From the NCBI GenBank assembly GCA_905250115.1, contig CAJNOI010000061.1, positions 372,001 through 436,000 on the forward strand: a DNA stretch of 64,000 nt, written 5' to 3'. The notes below the pieces were generated by a model. That model ran no database searches and had not been told where the DNA came from. It worked only from the letters and a program-made list of their open reading frames with translations. Positions 27,184 through 40,469 of this stretch are shown in pieces. The DNA comes from Adineta steineri. Its lineage: Eukaryota; Rotifera; Eurotatoria; Adinetida; Adinetidae. The stretch's first letter is position 1. Each line of letters begins with the position of its first letter. The position numbers and the translations under genes are program-made.

Positions 27184-28128
27184 CCCAGGTGAAAGAATAC
27201 GGTGTCGTAAACGGTCTCAAACGGCGAAAACCGGTCACCGTGAGGCCATCGTTTGTGGTGAATCGTAAAACGGGTTGAAAACGATGAAAAATGGTAGCCG
27301 TTTCCTTTAATCAGTTCCGTCTCATCGGAAACGGCAGTCGTAAGGGATTACCGTTTTTCGCCGTTTACGAGTCGTTTTGTACCGTTTTCTTTCTAAAGCT
27401 TTCATCAATTGGTCTATACGTTATATTAGATAATATATTAGCTGCTATTTACTTTCTATATAGAAGCTCAATGATAAAATGAAAAATGATTTGGTAACAA
27501 TCGAAACAATGAATTAGTTAAATAACATTAAGCATAGGGCCATCGATGAAAAATTAAAATCATTTTGCAATAAATCATAAAGGTAAGTATTTTAACTTCA
27601 GAAAATGGTTTTTATGAGCTATATAAACAGTTTATATTGTTTATTAATATGCTAAACGATAAATCGAATGGTAAGTATATTTATCTACTATATTTAAATT
27701 TTTTTTCTTTATTTTTAGATTATCTATAACGATATATTAAAGGGTAAGTATTTAGTTACACTAGGACGACAGACAGGAGTAAGGTAGGGAAGGAGTGGAA
27801 GATGGTAACAGAAAGTTGCTGTCTCTTCAGATCATACGGCCAAATACGGACCGAAAAGGGTTCGTATTTTAAACGTATACGGCTTTAAAGATTTCGTTAT
27901 TGCACTATTTACAGACCGATTTCGGATCGTAAACGGCTACGTTTTGATGGACCTGGGTAGTCATGTATAAAACGACAAAAAATCGCCGCGTTTCAGGCAT
28001 GAAACGGCTAAAAAACAGTATGGATACGGTTCATCGTTATTCACCGTAAACGACCTGAAACGGCGAAAAACGATATTCGTTCACGGCCGTTTCCTGCCTG
28101 AAATGGCGTTCGGAATCATCGCCCTGGG
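27184..28128. repeat. ACGGC/GCCGT-rich repeat cluster bounded by CCCAGG...CCTGGG
   Basis: A roughly 950-bp block rich in AAACGGC-like words in both orientations, for example near 27210, 27330 and 28050 with inverses near 27296 and 27360. CpG density is far above the neighbourhood. CCCAGG starts the block at 27184, and CCTGGG occurs at 27952-27957 and 28123-28128, suggesting nested or tandem palindromic elements. The middle section (27420-27830) is ordinary AT-rich DNA. Degenerate foldback or MITE copies are the likely origin. Confidence 0.5.
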
Positions 28129-31002
28129 ATATTCTCATGGTTCATCACATGTTCGTGGTTCATCAACATATGATAATGGTTCTTCATCAGATGCTCCTGA
28201 TGACAGAAGCACCTGAACAATACTGCCTTTTAATAGCGACTTATATATTCATTTTTTATCAAAATAAAAATAGAAAAAATAGCAATTTTCAGTATGACAT
28301 CATTGGAAAAAAAGTTAATAATACAGAAATACATATCCCATAAAATATTATAATAAGACTAATGTGATAAAATTTATCGAATGAAATCTATATTTAATTT
28401 TGATACATATTAATATATTTTTTGTTTTAGCATCGTGTATCGAGAAGAATAAAAGATTTATATTTACGCACATAAGTACAATTTAATCTGGGGAAATATA
28501 GTAATCTTAGCATATTTTTACTTTAATTATTAGTGAGGAAATAAAACATTATATCATTCAATAACTGTCAATATTAATTATTAATTTAACTAAGTTGAAC
28601 CCCATTAAAATATAATATATTATGTTTGTTTTTCAATAGGTTTGGACTATTTCTAAAACAAGTGGTAATTAGATGTATATTTTATACACAATAAAGTGTA
28701 TAATTCAGTTTAAAAGTAACAATGAATATCTATTTAACTTTGAAATATTTTCTAAACTGTAGCTATTCTTTTTGGATTTTATTAGAGCCTATATTTATAA
28801 TATAAATTCGTCGATATAATTTGTATAATCATGAATTAAATTAGAAAAATTAAAATAACAAAAAAATAATGCATTTGAAAAATTTACAATTTTTGTTGTT
28901 ACATTATTCGTTAAATTAAATCATTTAATTGACTAAAACGATAGATTAAATACATTGTTATAAATGATGTTTGACTTATTATTTTAATTAATTCAGCAGG
29001 TAGTAAACTATCATAGAAATGAAATACAAGTATAGCTACTGCTAATAAATCTTGAGGGTGAAGGTGTGGGTGTGGGTGTGATTGAGAAAGATAAAATCAC
29101 CCATGCCCACCCTTCGAAGTTAGCGTAAGAAAATATCATAGCAGAATGCTTCTCTACGCTTTATGATTATTTTCTAGCTTTTTCCAGTTTCGATATTTTT
29201 ATTTTCGAGATTTCGAAGGTAATCCCTAATACATCAGCACCTTTACCAACTTCTGTTTCATATTATATGTGACGAAGCATCATCTTTAGATCATAGTAAA
29301 ATTGATGTGTCTTAAATACCTTTTCATATAGTCAATAGTAGTGATTGTTAGTCATTCATATAGTGGGAAAATATTGTTTCAATTATATATTCAAACAATT
29401 GCTTATTACCTTCGTGAAATATCTGAATAACACGCCATAGGTATTACTATTTCAGTAGATATGATAAATGACTCGAATCCTTCACGCATCATATATAATA
29501 TTGATTGAATTTATATGTATCCTTGTCGTGTTTTTGTACATTAATCAATCATTTGTATTTAAATCTAATTCAAAATTTAACGAGCATATATTCTTATTGC
29601 ATTGTTCAATTAAAATCAACAAATAAATATTCGAGAAATAGTACTCGTCTTGTTATGAGTACACGAGATTTATTTCAATATGAAATCACATATATTGTGG
29701 ATTCAATGTAAATTTTTATAGTACTGTTATAGTAAAATAATTATATTCTATCAGCTTTTTAGGTGACGTCGTATTTCAACGATTCGAATAGTATTGAGAA
29801 CAAGTGACTATTATCTAGTATATAAAGAATTATGCATCTACTAATTTTTCACAAGTATATCTCGACTATTACGATTCCATTAAAAATATTTTAAAACAGT
29901 ATCGCTGAACATATACAACTTAAATGTTATAACTGAACGTCCTTCTATAATATATAAATACTATTTTATTTTAATCTTAACTGTATTTAACAATTTATGC
30001 TTAAGGTGATAAATAAGTTCGATCAATGAAAACAATACTCTATCAAATAATAATCTGTCTATAGCGCTCTTAGAAATATATTTTCAAATGTTGATTTAAT
30101 AATTTATTATTTTTTCTTTGTGTTTTAAGTCAACTAAATTTTTTTTAAAACAAAAATCAATTTATTTTATTTTTCTTGATTACAACAGTTTGTTATTCTT
30201 ATTGTAATTTTTCTTCAAGGGCTTTTTGAATTAAATAAGTGTATATAAATAAAATACTTTATGTCTACTGTAAAGGTATTTAATCAAATGCATTTATTAC
30301 TATTTAATGGCACTATCTAACACAATATTAATATGCACATTATTTTCATTTGAACTATTTTTATATTTTATATTGTTTATTTAAACTGCAATTCTGCATC
30401 TTTTTTCTAAAGCATCAATAAATAAAACAATACATTCGTAATAAATTTTTTTTCTTTTTCCATTGTCGTTTTCTTTTTTTTTTTCTTACCCATCTTGTCT
30501 CTTTCCTTTCGTTTCTTTTTTTTTTATACATCTTAGACAAATGAAAAAAAAATCAAACACAACACAACAATAGTAAAACTGATGGAGAAGACGGAAGAAA
30601 AAAAGAAAAATTTATATACAAACAATGTGACCAAACACGATAGAGGAAAAAGAAAAACGAAAAACCATAAATACATTCATACACTACAGACAACAAAAAA
30701 GCATTGTGCATTGTTAACAAGCACAGCGAAAAAAGAAAAAAAAAAGAAAAAAGAAAAACCAAAACCGATATAGAAGAGCAATATGCCCAATAGAAGAATT
30801 TGAATAAGTCAACGTTTAATTAACCACAAGAAAAGAAAAAGAAGAAAAAAAACTATATACATTGTATATAGACTAAGGCAATGAAGAAGAAGAAAAAAAT
30901 GAGTGGAGAGAAAAATCTACTGTTATATATGTGCGTGCGTTGAATAAAGAGAATATTTATCTGACATAATGTCTGTTGGAAATAAGATTTTTCTTTTCGT
31001 TT
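28129..31002. other. Gene-less AT-rich DNA downstream of FOXP
   Basis: About 2.9 kb. Apart from a short Ser-rich open tail at 28129-28217 and the hairpin near 29055, nothing definable was seen. The right part (30430-30960) consists of poly-T and poly-A/AG-rich runs and may include the FOXP 3' UTR. Confidence 0.45.
29055..29112. repeat. GT-rich inverted repeat with TGTGGG units
   Basis: The left arm contains GGTGTGGGTGTGGGTGTGATT; the right arm reads AATCACCCATGCCCACCCT, its imperfect reverse complement. About 14 nt separates the arms, so the region can form a hairpin. The left arm carries two consecutive TGTGGG units. Confidence 0.6.
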
Positions 31003-34000
31003 TTATTCATCAACTTGTTCATCATCTCCATGTGTTAGACTAAAATATAAGAAATAATATAAATATTCTTTGTTTGGTTTTCTCTCCTAACCTTATATCA
31101 TTTTGCCCATCATCATCATCAGTCTGATCATATTGATTATGATTAATACCTCTTGATTGATCATTATGTGAACCATTATTTTCATTAACACTATTGGAAT
31201 TATCATCATCATCATCATCTTCGACATTATGTGAATTTAGAAGACCCTAAAATAATAATACGAAAATAAAATTTATCTTTTCTTTTTTTTTATTCTTACT
31301 TTGAAATCTTTATAATCATCTTCCATACCAAATGGATAGGAATACAATGCTTGATCATCTCCAGTAGATGTATTATGACTAGAAAAATTTTATAATTTTA
31401 AATTTTCATAGAATAAATTTTTTTATTTGTTACCCATACGATGATGATGATTCATTATGATGATTTCCTTTTTCTGCACCACGTGTTAAACGTCTTTTAC
31501 AAAATTCATTTTCATCTACAGTCCATACTGCACCTTTTATATTCTCCACACGCATAAAACATTTATGTAACGATAAATTATGTCGTACAGCATTCTATGA
31601 AAATGAATAAAAGATAATTAAAATTAAATTAAAGATCATAAAAGAATATATATACCTTCCATGTTTGAGCATTTTTACGAAAATAAAGAAATTGTGCTTC
31701 AAACCATTTATAGACTTCATTTAATGTTAATTGATTATCCGGAGATTCTATAATTGCCTACAATATATATATAATACTATAATTAGAATTCTTTTCTTTT
31801 AAATGACATACTTGACGAATTAATGTTGCATATGTAAATGGTGGTCGCACGTCGTGTGTCATATAATAGTCTCGATTCTTTAATTCTAAAACTAGATTTA
31901 GGTAGTTATTTATTATTAAACGAAATAATAAACTATTGATGTCTGAGAATATCTTTTAAAACTATTGAATTCAAATTTTGTCTAACAGATTTTTGAGAAA
32001 TTTTTTATGAGTTAGATAAACATCCTCATTGAACCAACCTTTTCCTTTTCCCGCTCTTTTTCCACCTAACGCCAACATTCCTTTTGCTTTTCTACTCAAT
32101 TGATGTTTGCCAACTGAACCCATTGAAACAATTGATAAATTATTTCCATTTGATCTCGATGGTGTTGATGTATTACCATTTGTATCAACCATATCATCAT
32201 CATCATCATCCTCTTCATCATCATCTTCTTGTGTATCATCTCCAACTTCTTCTTCAACTGTATGAACAGGTGGTGGTGAACTTGATGCACTTGCACGTAA
32301 AATTGTTGATGTTGTTGCATTATTTACTGATGATAGATCTTGTGGTGTTGTTGTTTTAACTAGACCAGCTGATGTTAAAAATGCATTTTCTAATTTAACA
32401 ATAGGTAAATGATGAAGTGTCGATGATGTTGGTGATGATAATTGCGCTGAACGATTATTATGATATGATGCTAATGTACGTGATGGTTGATGTGTTATAA
32501 TATGTGCTGTTGTTGCTGTGGAATTTGATGTTGATGCACCATTTGAATTAATTTGTGAATTTCCTCCATGTAAATGTTTCATCATAGATTGAAGAATTTC
32601 TCGTTCACGTGTTAATAATGCTTCTAATTGTTGTACAACATGTTGTTGTACACGTGCTTGAGCAACAGAACGATCATCAAGTGAATGTTCATCATTAAGA
32701 TGTCGATTAAAATCAATTAATGACGAACATAATGTATCACAACTTGGCCACCGACAATAATTTCGTTGATATAATGGATTATTAGATAAATCTTGTTGTA
32801 CAGAACGATTTATTGTTGTTGTTGTTGCTGTCGGCATTATAATACGAGTTTCAGTTGATGTATTAGGATTTGTTCCGAGTAGATTTAAACCTATTAAGAA
32901 ACAAAAAAAAAGAACAGTAAATATTTCATGTTTATTTTTAATATTTTTTTTTGTAATAAACAAAAAACAAACATGCAAAACTGAAAGCAATGAAATAAAT
33001 TATGGATTAATACACGCACAAAATCATTCGAAAGGAAAAATGAGACTAGGCTTTTTTTTTCTTTTTTCGAACTAACGAACCAGTAGTGGTTCGATCTGCA
33101 TTCAACAGATCTGTAAGGTTGATGGTTGATGTCTGATGATAAGGACGTGTTGATATTGAAATTACCGATGGAGATTCTGTATACATTTATATATATTGTT
33201 TATTGATTAAAAAAAGCGTTTTCTTTCAAGTTTGAAATTGAAAAGAAAAAGAAAAAAAAATATTCTTACCAGCAGTCGATGAATTACTTGGTGTTGTTGT
33301 TAAATATTGAACAGTAGCTGTTGTTGGTTGATTAGAATTATTTGAATTTGTAATACTGAATAAACTAGGAATTTGTTGTTGCTGCTGTTGTTGTTGTTGT
33401 TGTTGTTTAGAGGTAACTTGTTGAAGCAGAAGTTGTTGATTAGCTAATTGATTCTGAAATTAAAATAAATGATAAATAAATAAAAAAAACTTTTTTTTAT
33501 TTACTTGAATTTGTTTAATAACGTCAGAATTTGATGTTGTTGTGGTTGGTGGTGGTGGCGGTGTTTGAACAAGATTAAGTTGAATTTGTTCACTTAATTG
33601 TTGGTTGATTTTTTCAACAAGAAGACGTTGCTAGATAATATAAAGTAGAGAATGTTATATAAGATGTAATAGTGAAATTTTCATCGATTAATATTCGTTT
33701 TCAAAAATTCCATATAGCGCATATATGAAACAATACAAATAGGAGAGATAGTCTCTCGTCGTCGATGATGGTGGTGGTTGTTGTTGTTGTTGTTGTTATT
33801 ATTATTATTTTTTGTTGTGTTTCTTTCTTTCTCTTTTCTTCGTTTTTTTTTTACTCTATTATTAATTTTCTTTCCTTCTCGTTCTTATTCTCTCTATATG
33901 TTGTTTTTTTAGCCGTCCTCACAAGCGAACACTATAAGCAACATCCTGCGCGATGTTTGTCGTACAACGAATGAGATGTCAAAGAAAGACAGAGAGCGAA

Positions 34001-34544
34001 AGAAAAAGAGGGAAGAAAAAAAAAATGAAAAAGCAAATTCATATTGTTCATAGTCTATGTATGAAAAGACACATATTGTAGGCTTCATAAATGACCATAG
34101 ACGTTTGATAAATAGAGACAGAGAGGGATATGTATATATATATATATATATATATACAAGTTGACCTGTTACATCATATAAATTATATACCTGTTCAGGA
34201 CTTGTTAGTATTTGTTGAATAAGCATATTTTGTATTGCATTTGATGATGGTTGTAAATATTGAAGCATTGTTGATGTTGTTACCGGTTGTTGTTGGGGTG
34301 GTGATACAGCAGTTGATATATAATCACCTGAATCAATTAAACGTAGTGTACCCTAATGAGAGAAATAAAAAATAAATGAAATATATCATTAATTATAAAT
34401 TACATTATTTGATGATGTTGGTGAAACAATCGTTGTTCCATTTTGTAAATGGCCTGTTTGTTCATTAAGTATAGTTGTTGATGATGTTTTAGCTCTCGTT
34501 GCTGTTTGAAGTTTAGATGTTCTGTTTGTTGTTGTTACTCTCAT
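31003..34544 (-). CDS. FOXP: Forkhead box P transcription factor
   Basis: A sequence-specific repressor/activator that dimerises through a leucine zipper. Exons (minus): 34544-34404, 34352-34191, 33630-33505, 33453-33270, 33176-33081, 32890-32039, 31891-31812, 31757-31656, 31594-31434, 31378-31300, 31246-31092, 31039-31003; 724 aa. The N-terminal half is Gln/Ser/Thr-rich with a nine-Gln run. The FOXP-specific C2H2 finger (Cys282, Cys287, His300, His305; CRWPSC) runs into the zipper (about 317-344, [18 protein letters not shown]). The forkhead domain begins near 535 ([16 protein letters not shown]) and includes [15 protein letters not shown]. The C-terminal tail is acidic. Total length is close to vertebrate FOXP1/2. 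Two donors (GTTCGT after 33081, GTTGGT after 32039) are weak and were chosen because they keep the frame. A pyrimidine tract before 34591 suggests a spliced 5' UTR. Confidence 0.94.
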
Positions 34545-36913
34545 TTCAGTTTTTAAGAAAAAAAAGAATTCATTCAACGACAATCTACAATAAAATATCA
34601 ATAATGAGTTTAACCTTCTGTTTTTTTTCCGTTCTCTCGGTCAATATTTCTTGTTTGTCCATTCTCTGTCCCCTATCGCTCTGCATTTTTTTTCTAGTAG
34701 GAAAAAAAAATCTAAGAGGTCAAAATTTAATTGTCTTAGTAGACAAATATAAAAAAAAAGTATAACCAATATATATATATATATATATGCATATACATTG
34801 TTTATCTTAACCCGTTTGAATGTTGCCATGAAGTTGCTTTGATAGAACGGAGTAAGAAAGAGAGGAAAAGAAAAAAAAAAGGAAAGAATAGCAATATGTT
34901 GTTGTTGTTCTGTTGTGTTCGACGCACGACCCCAACATATATAATAACAATATTTCTCTCTATAATCAACAAAATGCGAAAGAGAGTCTTTGATTGATCT
35001 ATCCAATAAAAACTTTCTCTTGTCTATTCTATTAAAATGTAAACTTTAGAAAATAAACTATACTCGAGATTTTCTAACTTTTAATCAAGAAAAAAAATGA
35101 TCATCGATGAATACATATTGAAACATCAAGAAGCCATTTAAAATTCTTTTTTTTGAACATCTACAGATATATATATTTATATGATATAAAACAGACTATC
35201 GATATATATTTACTTGAGTTGTGTGAGTATTTGCAATAATTTTTATTAACTTTTTGTCATGCCGATATTGATCAAATGCTTCATCAGTATCTCGTAAAGA
35301 TATATATATGAATTTTATTGACTATTTGCTAAGGATATTTTTATTAACATTGTATACGCCATGAGTAATAATAGATACTACAGCATCATTGATAATAGTT
35401 ATTTTTGTAGCTCATCTAATAAAATAAAGGATGATATGGCATATAACAAGAAGACTGATTAGTATTATTTTTTATACTTAAGCAAAAAATGCCATATTGA
35501 TTTGGATAAATTTATAAATAATGTATATCCCTCGAAAATCTTAGAGCTGTCAAGAGAGAATAACAAATAAATAAAAAAAACCCTAATGAAACAAAAAAAT
35601 AAGGAAGAAAAGAATGCTTGATTATTATTGGTTTATTAAGGGATTAAAAAATATAATACAGAAAAATCAGAATAAGTTACTATTAATACGAATTATGATG
35701 AATATATACGACTATTCTTTATATTTATTTTAACGAATTAATTGAAATTTTAATCTAAAGATGGCGCTATGTATCAGTTAGAAATAATGAGGATAGAACA
35801 ATTTTTTTTTGTTTTGAAATAATTTTCATGATAGATTTAATTCATTCATATTTTGTTTATAAATATTCGACTTGATTTTTATGAAAATTTGTTATTAGAG
35901 TATTTTTCTTTTTTTAAACTAGGCCGTTCTATTGAGTCCGGAACTGCAAGAATAAAACTATAGTCGAGGTCGTTATTCTATCAAGTTGTTCATTCAAGCT
36001 AGTCTTTTTACGATCATTTCTTACGTCTGCTATTTTCTATAACTTTTCCCGCATCAATACACTTATTTAAGTATCAAGAGAGCAATTATTACTAAACGAA
36101 AGAAAGAGTCTTGTTTTGCATTATTCAGACAGTCAATTTTTAGATAATAATCTTGATTATTAATTTTTCTCTTAGACAATAACTAGATTTTAGCCTTTAG
36201 GAATAAAAACATTTGACGTTATTAGGTATCATCTATGTGTAAATGAGGATTTAGTTTAAAGAGATCAATTATAAAAAGTCTTTATTTTGTGCTATTTGTT
36301 TTAATATCAGGAATTTTACGAGCGTAGAGTGATTCAAAATATTTTCTTCATTCTATTAATGTGAGACATTATTATCTATGAACTTCATATAAACAAAGTA
36401 ACTATTCTTGTGATTCAATAAGTATTGAAAAGAAAAGTAGAAAAGAAAAATAGTTTGATTCTAGTATTGAATATCTTCAACATATAAAAAGAAAAAATAA
36501 CAACAATAGCAAAAGAAACGAAGAGAAAAAAAAGTGTAACAAATATGTTTATCTATGAGTCTCACTTATTTTATCTGTAATCAAAAAAAAAAGAAGAAAA
36601 GATCATAATGACATACTAAGTATGTTATACTTACATGAGAAAAAAAAAAGAAATTTTATAATCTTTATGTCTGTAAATTGTAAAAGTTAGAAAAGAGAAA
36701 AGAACTTCTATAGAGTAATATGGTTGTCATTAGATCGTTTGTTTCTCTAAACAATAAATTGAAGTGTCTTGTAATGAAAGTCGAGAGGAAAAAAGAACAG
36801 ATATATATATCTCTGTTTTAAAAGAAAAAAGGAAAAAAACACAGTTGAAAATTATATATATATATATATTTATACATATTTCACGATATTTTACGCATTT
36901 CTTGTTGATAGGG
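34545..36913. promoter_or_regulatory. Upstream region of FOXP / downstream region of the zinc-finger gene
   Basis: About 2.4 kb with no coding sequence. It contains TA repeats (34769-34787, 36855-36870) and purine-rich tracts. The FOXP promoter and 5' UTR should lie here. Confidence 0.45.
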
Positions 36914-39900
36914 TTATTTTCCATTTGTTGTTTTATTCTCGTTTTTCACATGAATACGTTTTGTTGTTGTTGTTGATGATGATGATGATGATGATGAATA
37001 TTTTTTTGTATTAGATTCTATTGGTGAATGATATTCATGATTAGGATAATGATGATGTCTAGTTGTTGATGAAGAACGACGTTCTAGATTTATTGTCGAC
37101 GTTATTATAGTTATATATAATCACATACTCATTTTACCTCTCGAATGACTATCTGATCGTGTTCGTTTGTTACTATTTGTTACTGGCTCGGTTATTGCCA
37201 CCGTCGGTGACGAAGATGTAGATGATGTGACTAAAACTTTATGTAATAATCTTTCAGCTTGATGACGTTCTAATTCAACTTGTCCAGATTGTATTAAATT
37301 GACAAATGTTGAAAAATATGGTTGAATATGTGCAACATCTAAATCACCATTTAAAACGGCATCAAGCATTCGTTTAGCAATTAATGGTGAAACACTTTGT
37401 TCAGATCTTTTATTTAATTCATCATTCGTTTTTTTTATCGATAGATTCATATCTTCATCCTCTTCATCCGATTGTAGAAGTCCACTTGCTGCTAATATAG
37501 CACGTGCTGATTGCTCATTAAGTACAGCATTTGTTCCATTTGTTTTCTTTTGTTGTTCATTCAATAATGTATAACCATCAAAATTTGGTTTATGTTTCGT
37601 CGGTGATATCCGTAATATACCAGTATCCGTTAGTGTTGGTATTCGATTTGTATCAAGTATAACACGACGATTTGATGGTTGACTAGTATTACGACGAATG
37701 GTTTGACCATTTTCAAGCGTTATATAATTTTCATTGGCAATAATAGATAAAGGAGAGGAATGTGTATTGTCCTAAAATAAAGAGATTAGATATAAAAATG
37801 AATAAATCAAAAAAAAAAGATAAGAATTATTGATTCAATCAATAAAATTCTTTTCAACGATTTTGTCGTATTCTTAAGTACCACACTCTATAGTTAATCA
37901 TATTTTCTCACAATGAACTTTCTTTTAATATTTAACATACTGATATATTTTGAAATGGTTGTAAATTAGTCGTTTCCGGTCTAAAAAGTAAACACAAAAT
38001 GCGTGTATATTATAGTTTAAATGGCTTACATTATTTCTTGATATGTTACTGAATGTGGATCAATTGGACGAGATTCTAGAAGATCTTTATAATTTTGATA
38101 CCAGAACTGTCTATCAAATGGATAGAGTAAATCTTCTGGAGTTAAACCACGTTGAACTGAATCTTTAAAATTCAATAATTAATAGAACAAAGATAAAAAT
38201 ATTTAAAACAAACCTTCATGATTATTTTCTATCATTCTTAATATTCATAAAAAAATTAATTTTAATTTTACTTATGAAATATTTCGACTTACTCGGATGT
38301 AAATTGTTCATTTTCTAAAATTAATTGTTTTTATTAAAATATCATATTGGTATTATGATCATAAAATAAACTTACTGATATTTGGTTCATTTTCATATCT
38401 ATAGTCATATTCTTCAAAAGTTTTAGATGTTAGTTGTATCGATAAGATTTTTTGTTCTTTAGAATTTTGTCCATTATGATTTTGAAATGTAACAGCAAGT
38501 ACAATTGGTTTTTGTCCAATAAATGAATCGAGTTGAATATGTAATTGAACACTGCCTGGACCGCCATGTCTTGATTGTATTTGTTTAGCATAATTTTCAA
38601 TTAAACGTTGTTGTTCAGAACGAATATTTGATGCTGTTAGCACACGTTGATACATATCTGGATGATGAATTTTCTAATAAAATCAAATACATATAGATAT
38701 TTTTCGCTAAAGATAAAAATTATACCAAAAATTTTCGTTGATGTTGAATATTTGTTATATGAGATAGAATTGATTGTGATGAACATTTACAATGACATAA
38801 TTCACATATATATTGAGCAGAATTAGTTGAATTTTCAAATTGGAATTCGATAATACAATTTAATCCTTGAGTATTTAGAAAAACAAAACGAAATTATGAA
38901 GAATGAAAATATTGAAATATACCTAATAAAGGTTCTTTTGTTTCTTTAATTTGTTTTTCACATAATAATTCACGATTAAATACTTTTTTATTGAGCATTT
39001 CAGGTGAAAACATTGCTTTATATGCCGGACGATATTCAGGTGCAACTTTTTTGTTATGAAAAAAAAAATACAATTTTAAAATAGATAAATAAGATTGAGG
39101 CAATTCAAAAGATCAAGCACTTTTTTCTTTACATGCTTCGATGCGATGAATTAGAATATATATAGTCTTTGAAAAAACAACGAAATTTAAAAGTTGCTTT
39201 TCTTATTCTACATGATAAACTGATCTTTCAGTCCTTGTTCCAGAAACGCTGTTTATGTTAAGAGCTCGAAAACCAGATTTCTCTCATGAAAAACGCATCA
39301 AGTCATTTTTACGAAGAGATAAAGCCTTCATTTGATTGTCGTTAAATTCCTTACATAACATTGATAAAAGTTAAGCATTTTTCCTGTAACTCGCTTTGTT
39401 TTTTTAGATATGAAATTTATATTCACAGTCAGGGATTCAAATGGGACTTTTTTTGAGAGACTATACATATTCTGATTCAACGCATCGAAGTACGTATAAA
39501 AAAATGTGCTCGAATTTTGAATTACCTCAACCTTACAAAATAAAATAAATTTAATTACCTGATTGTAATACATCGTGAATACTTTGAGCCTTGAAAATAA
39601 AAGAAATAATTTTTATTAAGAAATAGATCTTATTCTATTAAATCTCTACGAATCAAAATATCATAGCATCGAAAATTTACTCAATATAAACTATTGTATC
39701 GTATGATTTTACGAAGAAAATTATTTTTGAAAAAAAAGACAGTTTATGTCGTAGTATGCACGAGATAAAATCCAGAATATTCTTTATTGAATTAAAGGAC
39801 AAGGATATAAATTCTTATTTTCAATCTTTAGTTATTAGTTTCATAGGGAAATCCTACTTGTTGATGTTGTCGACTGTTCAAATGTGAATTAAAATGTTTC

Positions 39901-40130
39901 TGATTTCCTAAATCAATATTACAAACAGTACATGAAAAACGTCGATTTAATTTCGTTGATGTTTGATCATTATTATTATTATTTGAACTAGATATCAGAT
40001 TTGATGAATCTGATATTGAAAGAAATGGATTTGAAGATGAAACTCCAGCGGAATCAGATGTAAATGAATTTGTATTCTATAAGAAATAGATTATTGTAAA
40101 TGAAATATTTATTCTAATTAAATTTACCAT
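36914..40130 (-). CDS. Uncharacterised protein with two U1/matrin-type zinc fingers
   Basis: Exons (minus): 40130-40128 (ATG only), 40076-39858, 39589-39559, 39045-38923, 38865-38726, 38673-38376, 38314-38293, 38236-38214, 38162-38030, 37980-37941, 37771-37138, 37083-36914; 611 aa, frame consistent at every junction. Finger 1 (about residues 50-72) is CTVCNIDLGNQKHFNSHLNR followed by QH. Finger 2 lies in exon 5 (CELCHCKCSSQSILSH..) and continues QHQRKFLKIHHPD. Both have the long Cys-His spacing of U1/matrin-type fingers, which usually bind RNA or structured nucleic acid. The second half has a helical, charged domain (EQSARAILAASGLLQSDEED to HQAERLLHKVL) and a Ser/Lys-rich tail. The coding sequence starts with an exon contributing only the ATG, directly followed by GTAAAT. 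No named orthologue recognised. Confidence 0.8.
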
Positions 40131-40469
40131 AGATTATATATATTTATTTAAATCATCATCTTTTAGAAAGAAAAAGAAATTTTTTTCTAATGAAATCTAT
40201 CTGATTCGTAGAAGAAATTATACCAATACAATACTTTGAATATTTTATTCAATTAAATTTTATAAAGAAAATATTCTTTTTATCTTCTCATGAATATTTT
40301 AGTTTTATGAAAAGAATTTTTTATTATAAAATAATTCATTTCAAAGATTGTAGCGACATCTCTCTTACATTTTATCATATATTCGTGTGTTTATCGCACT
40401 TAAGGTAAATTTGGGTTTATTATTTACGGTATTTTTTTTATAATCTACGTTGATCTGATATTATTCTCA
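40131..40469. promoter_or_regulatory. 339-bp head-to-head spacer (bidirectional promoter candidate)
   Basis: Separates the start codons of the minus-strand zinc-finger gene and plus-strand aconitase. Short and AT-rich; both promoters must lie within it or in the first exons. Confidence 0.5.

Noticed and set aside
31971-31990. Donor GTTAGA at the end of the large FOXP exon
   Set aside because: Breaks the frame into the forkhead exon; the donor after 32039 keeps it.
32084-32359. Open frames overlapping the FOXP acidic region on both strands
   Set aside because: Shadows of the FOXP coding exon, whose frame and motifs are certain.
34641-35006. 121-codon minus-strand frame upstream of FOXP
   Set aside because: Phe/Tyr/Ile-rich, spans a TA repeat and homopolymers; not protein-like.
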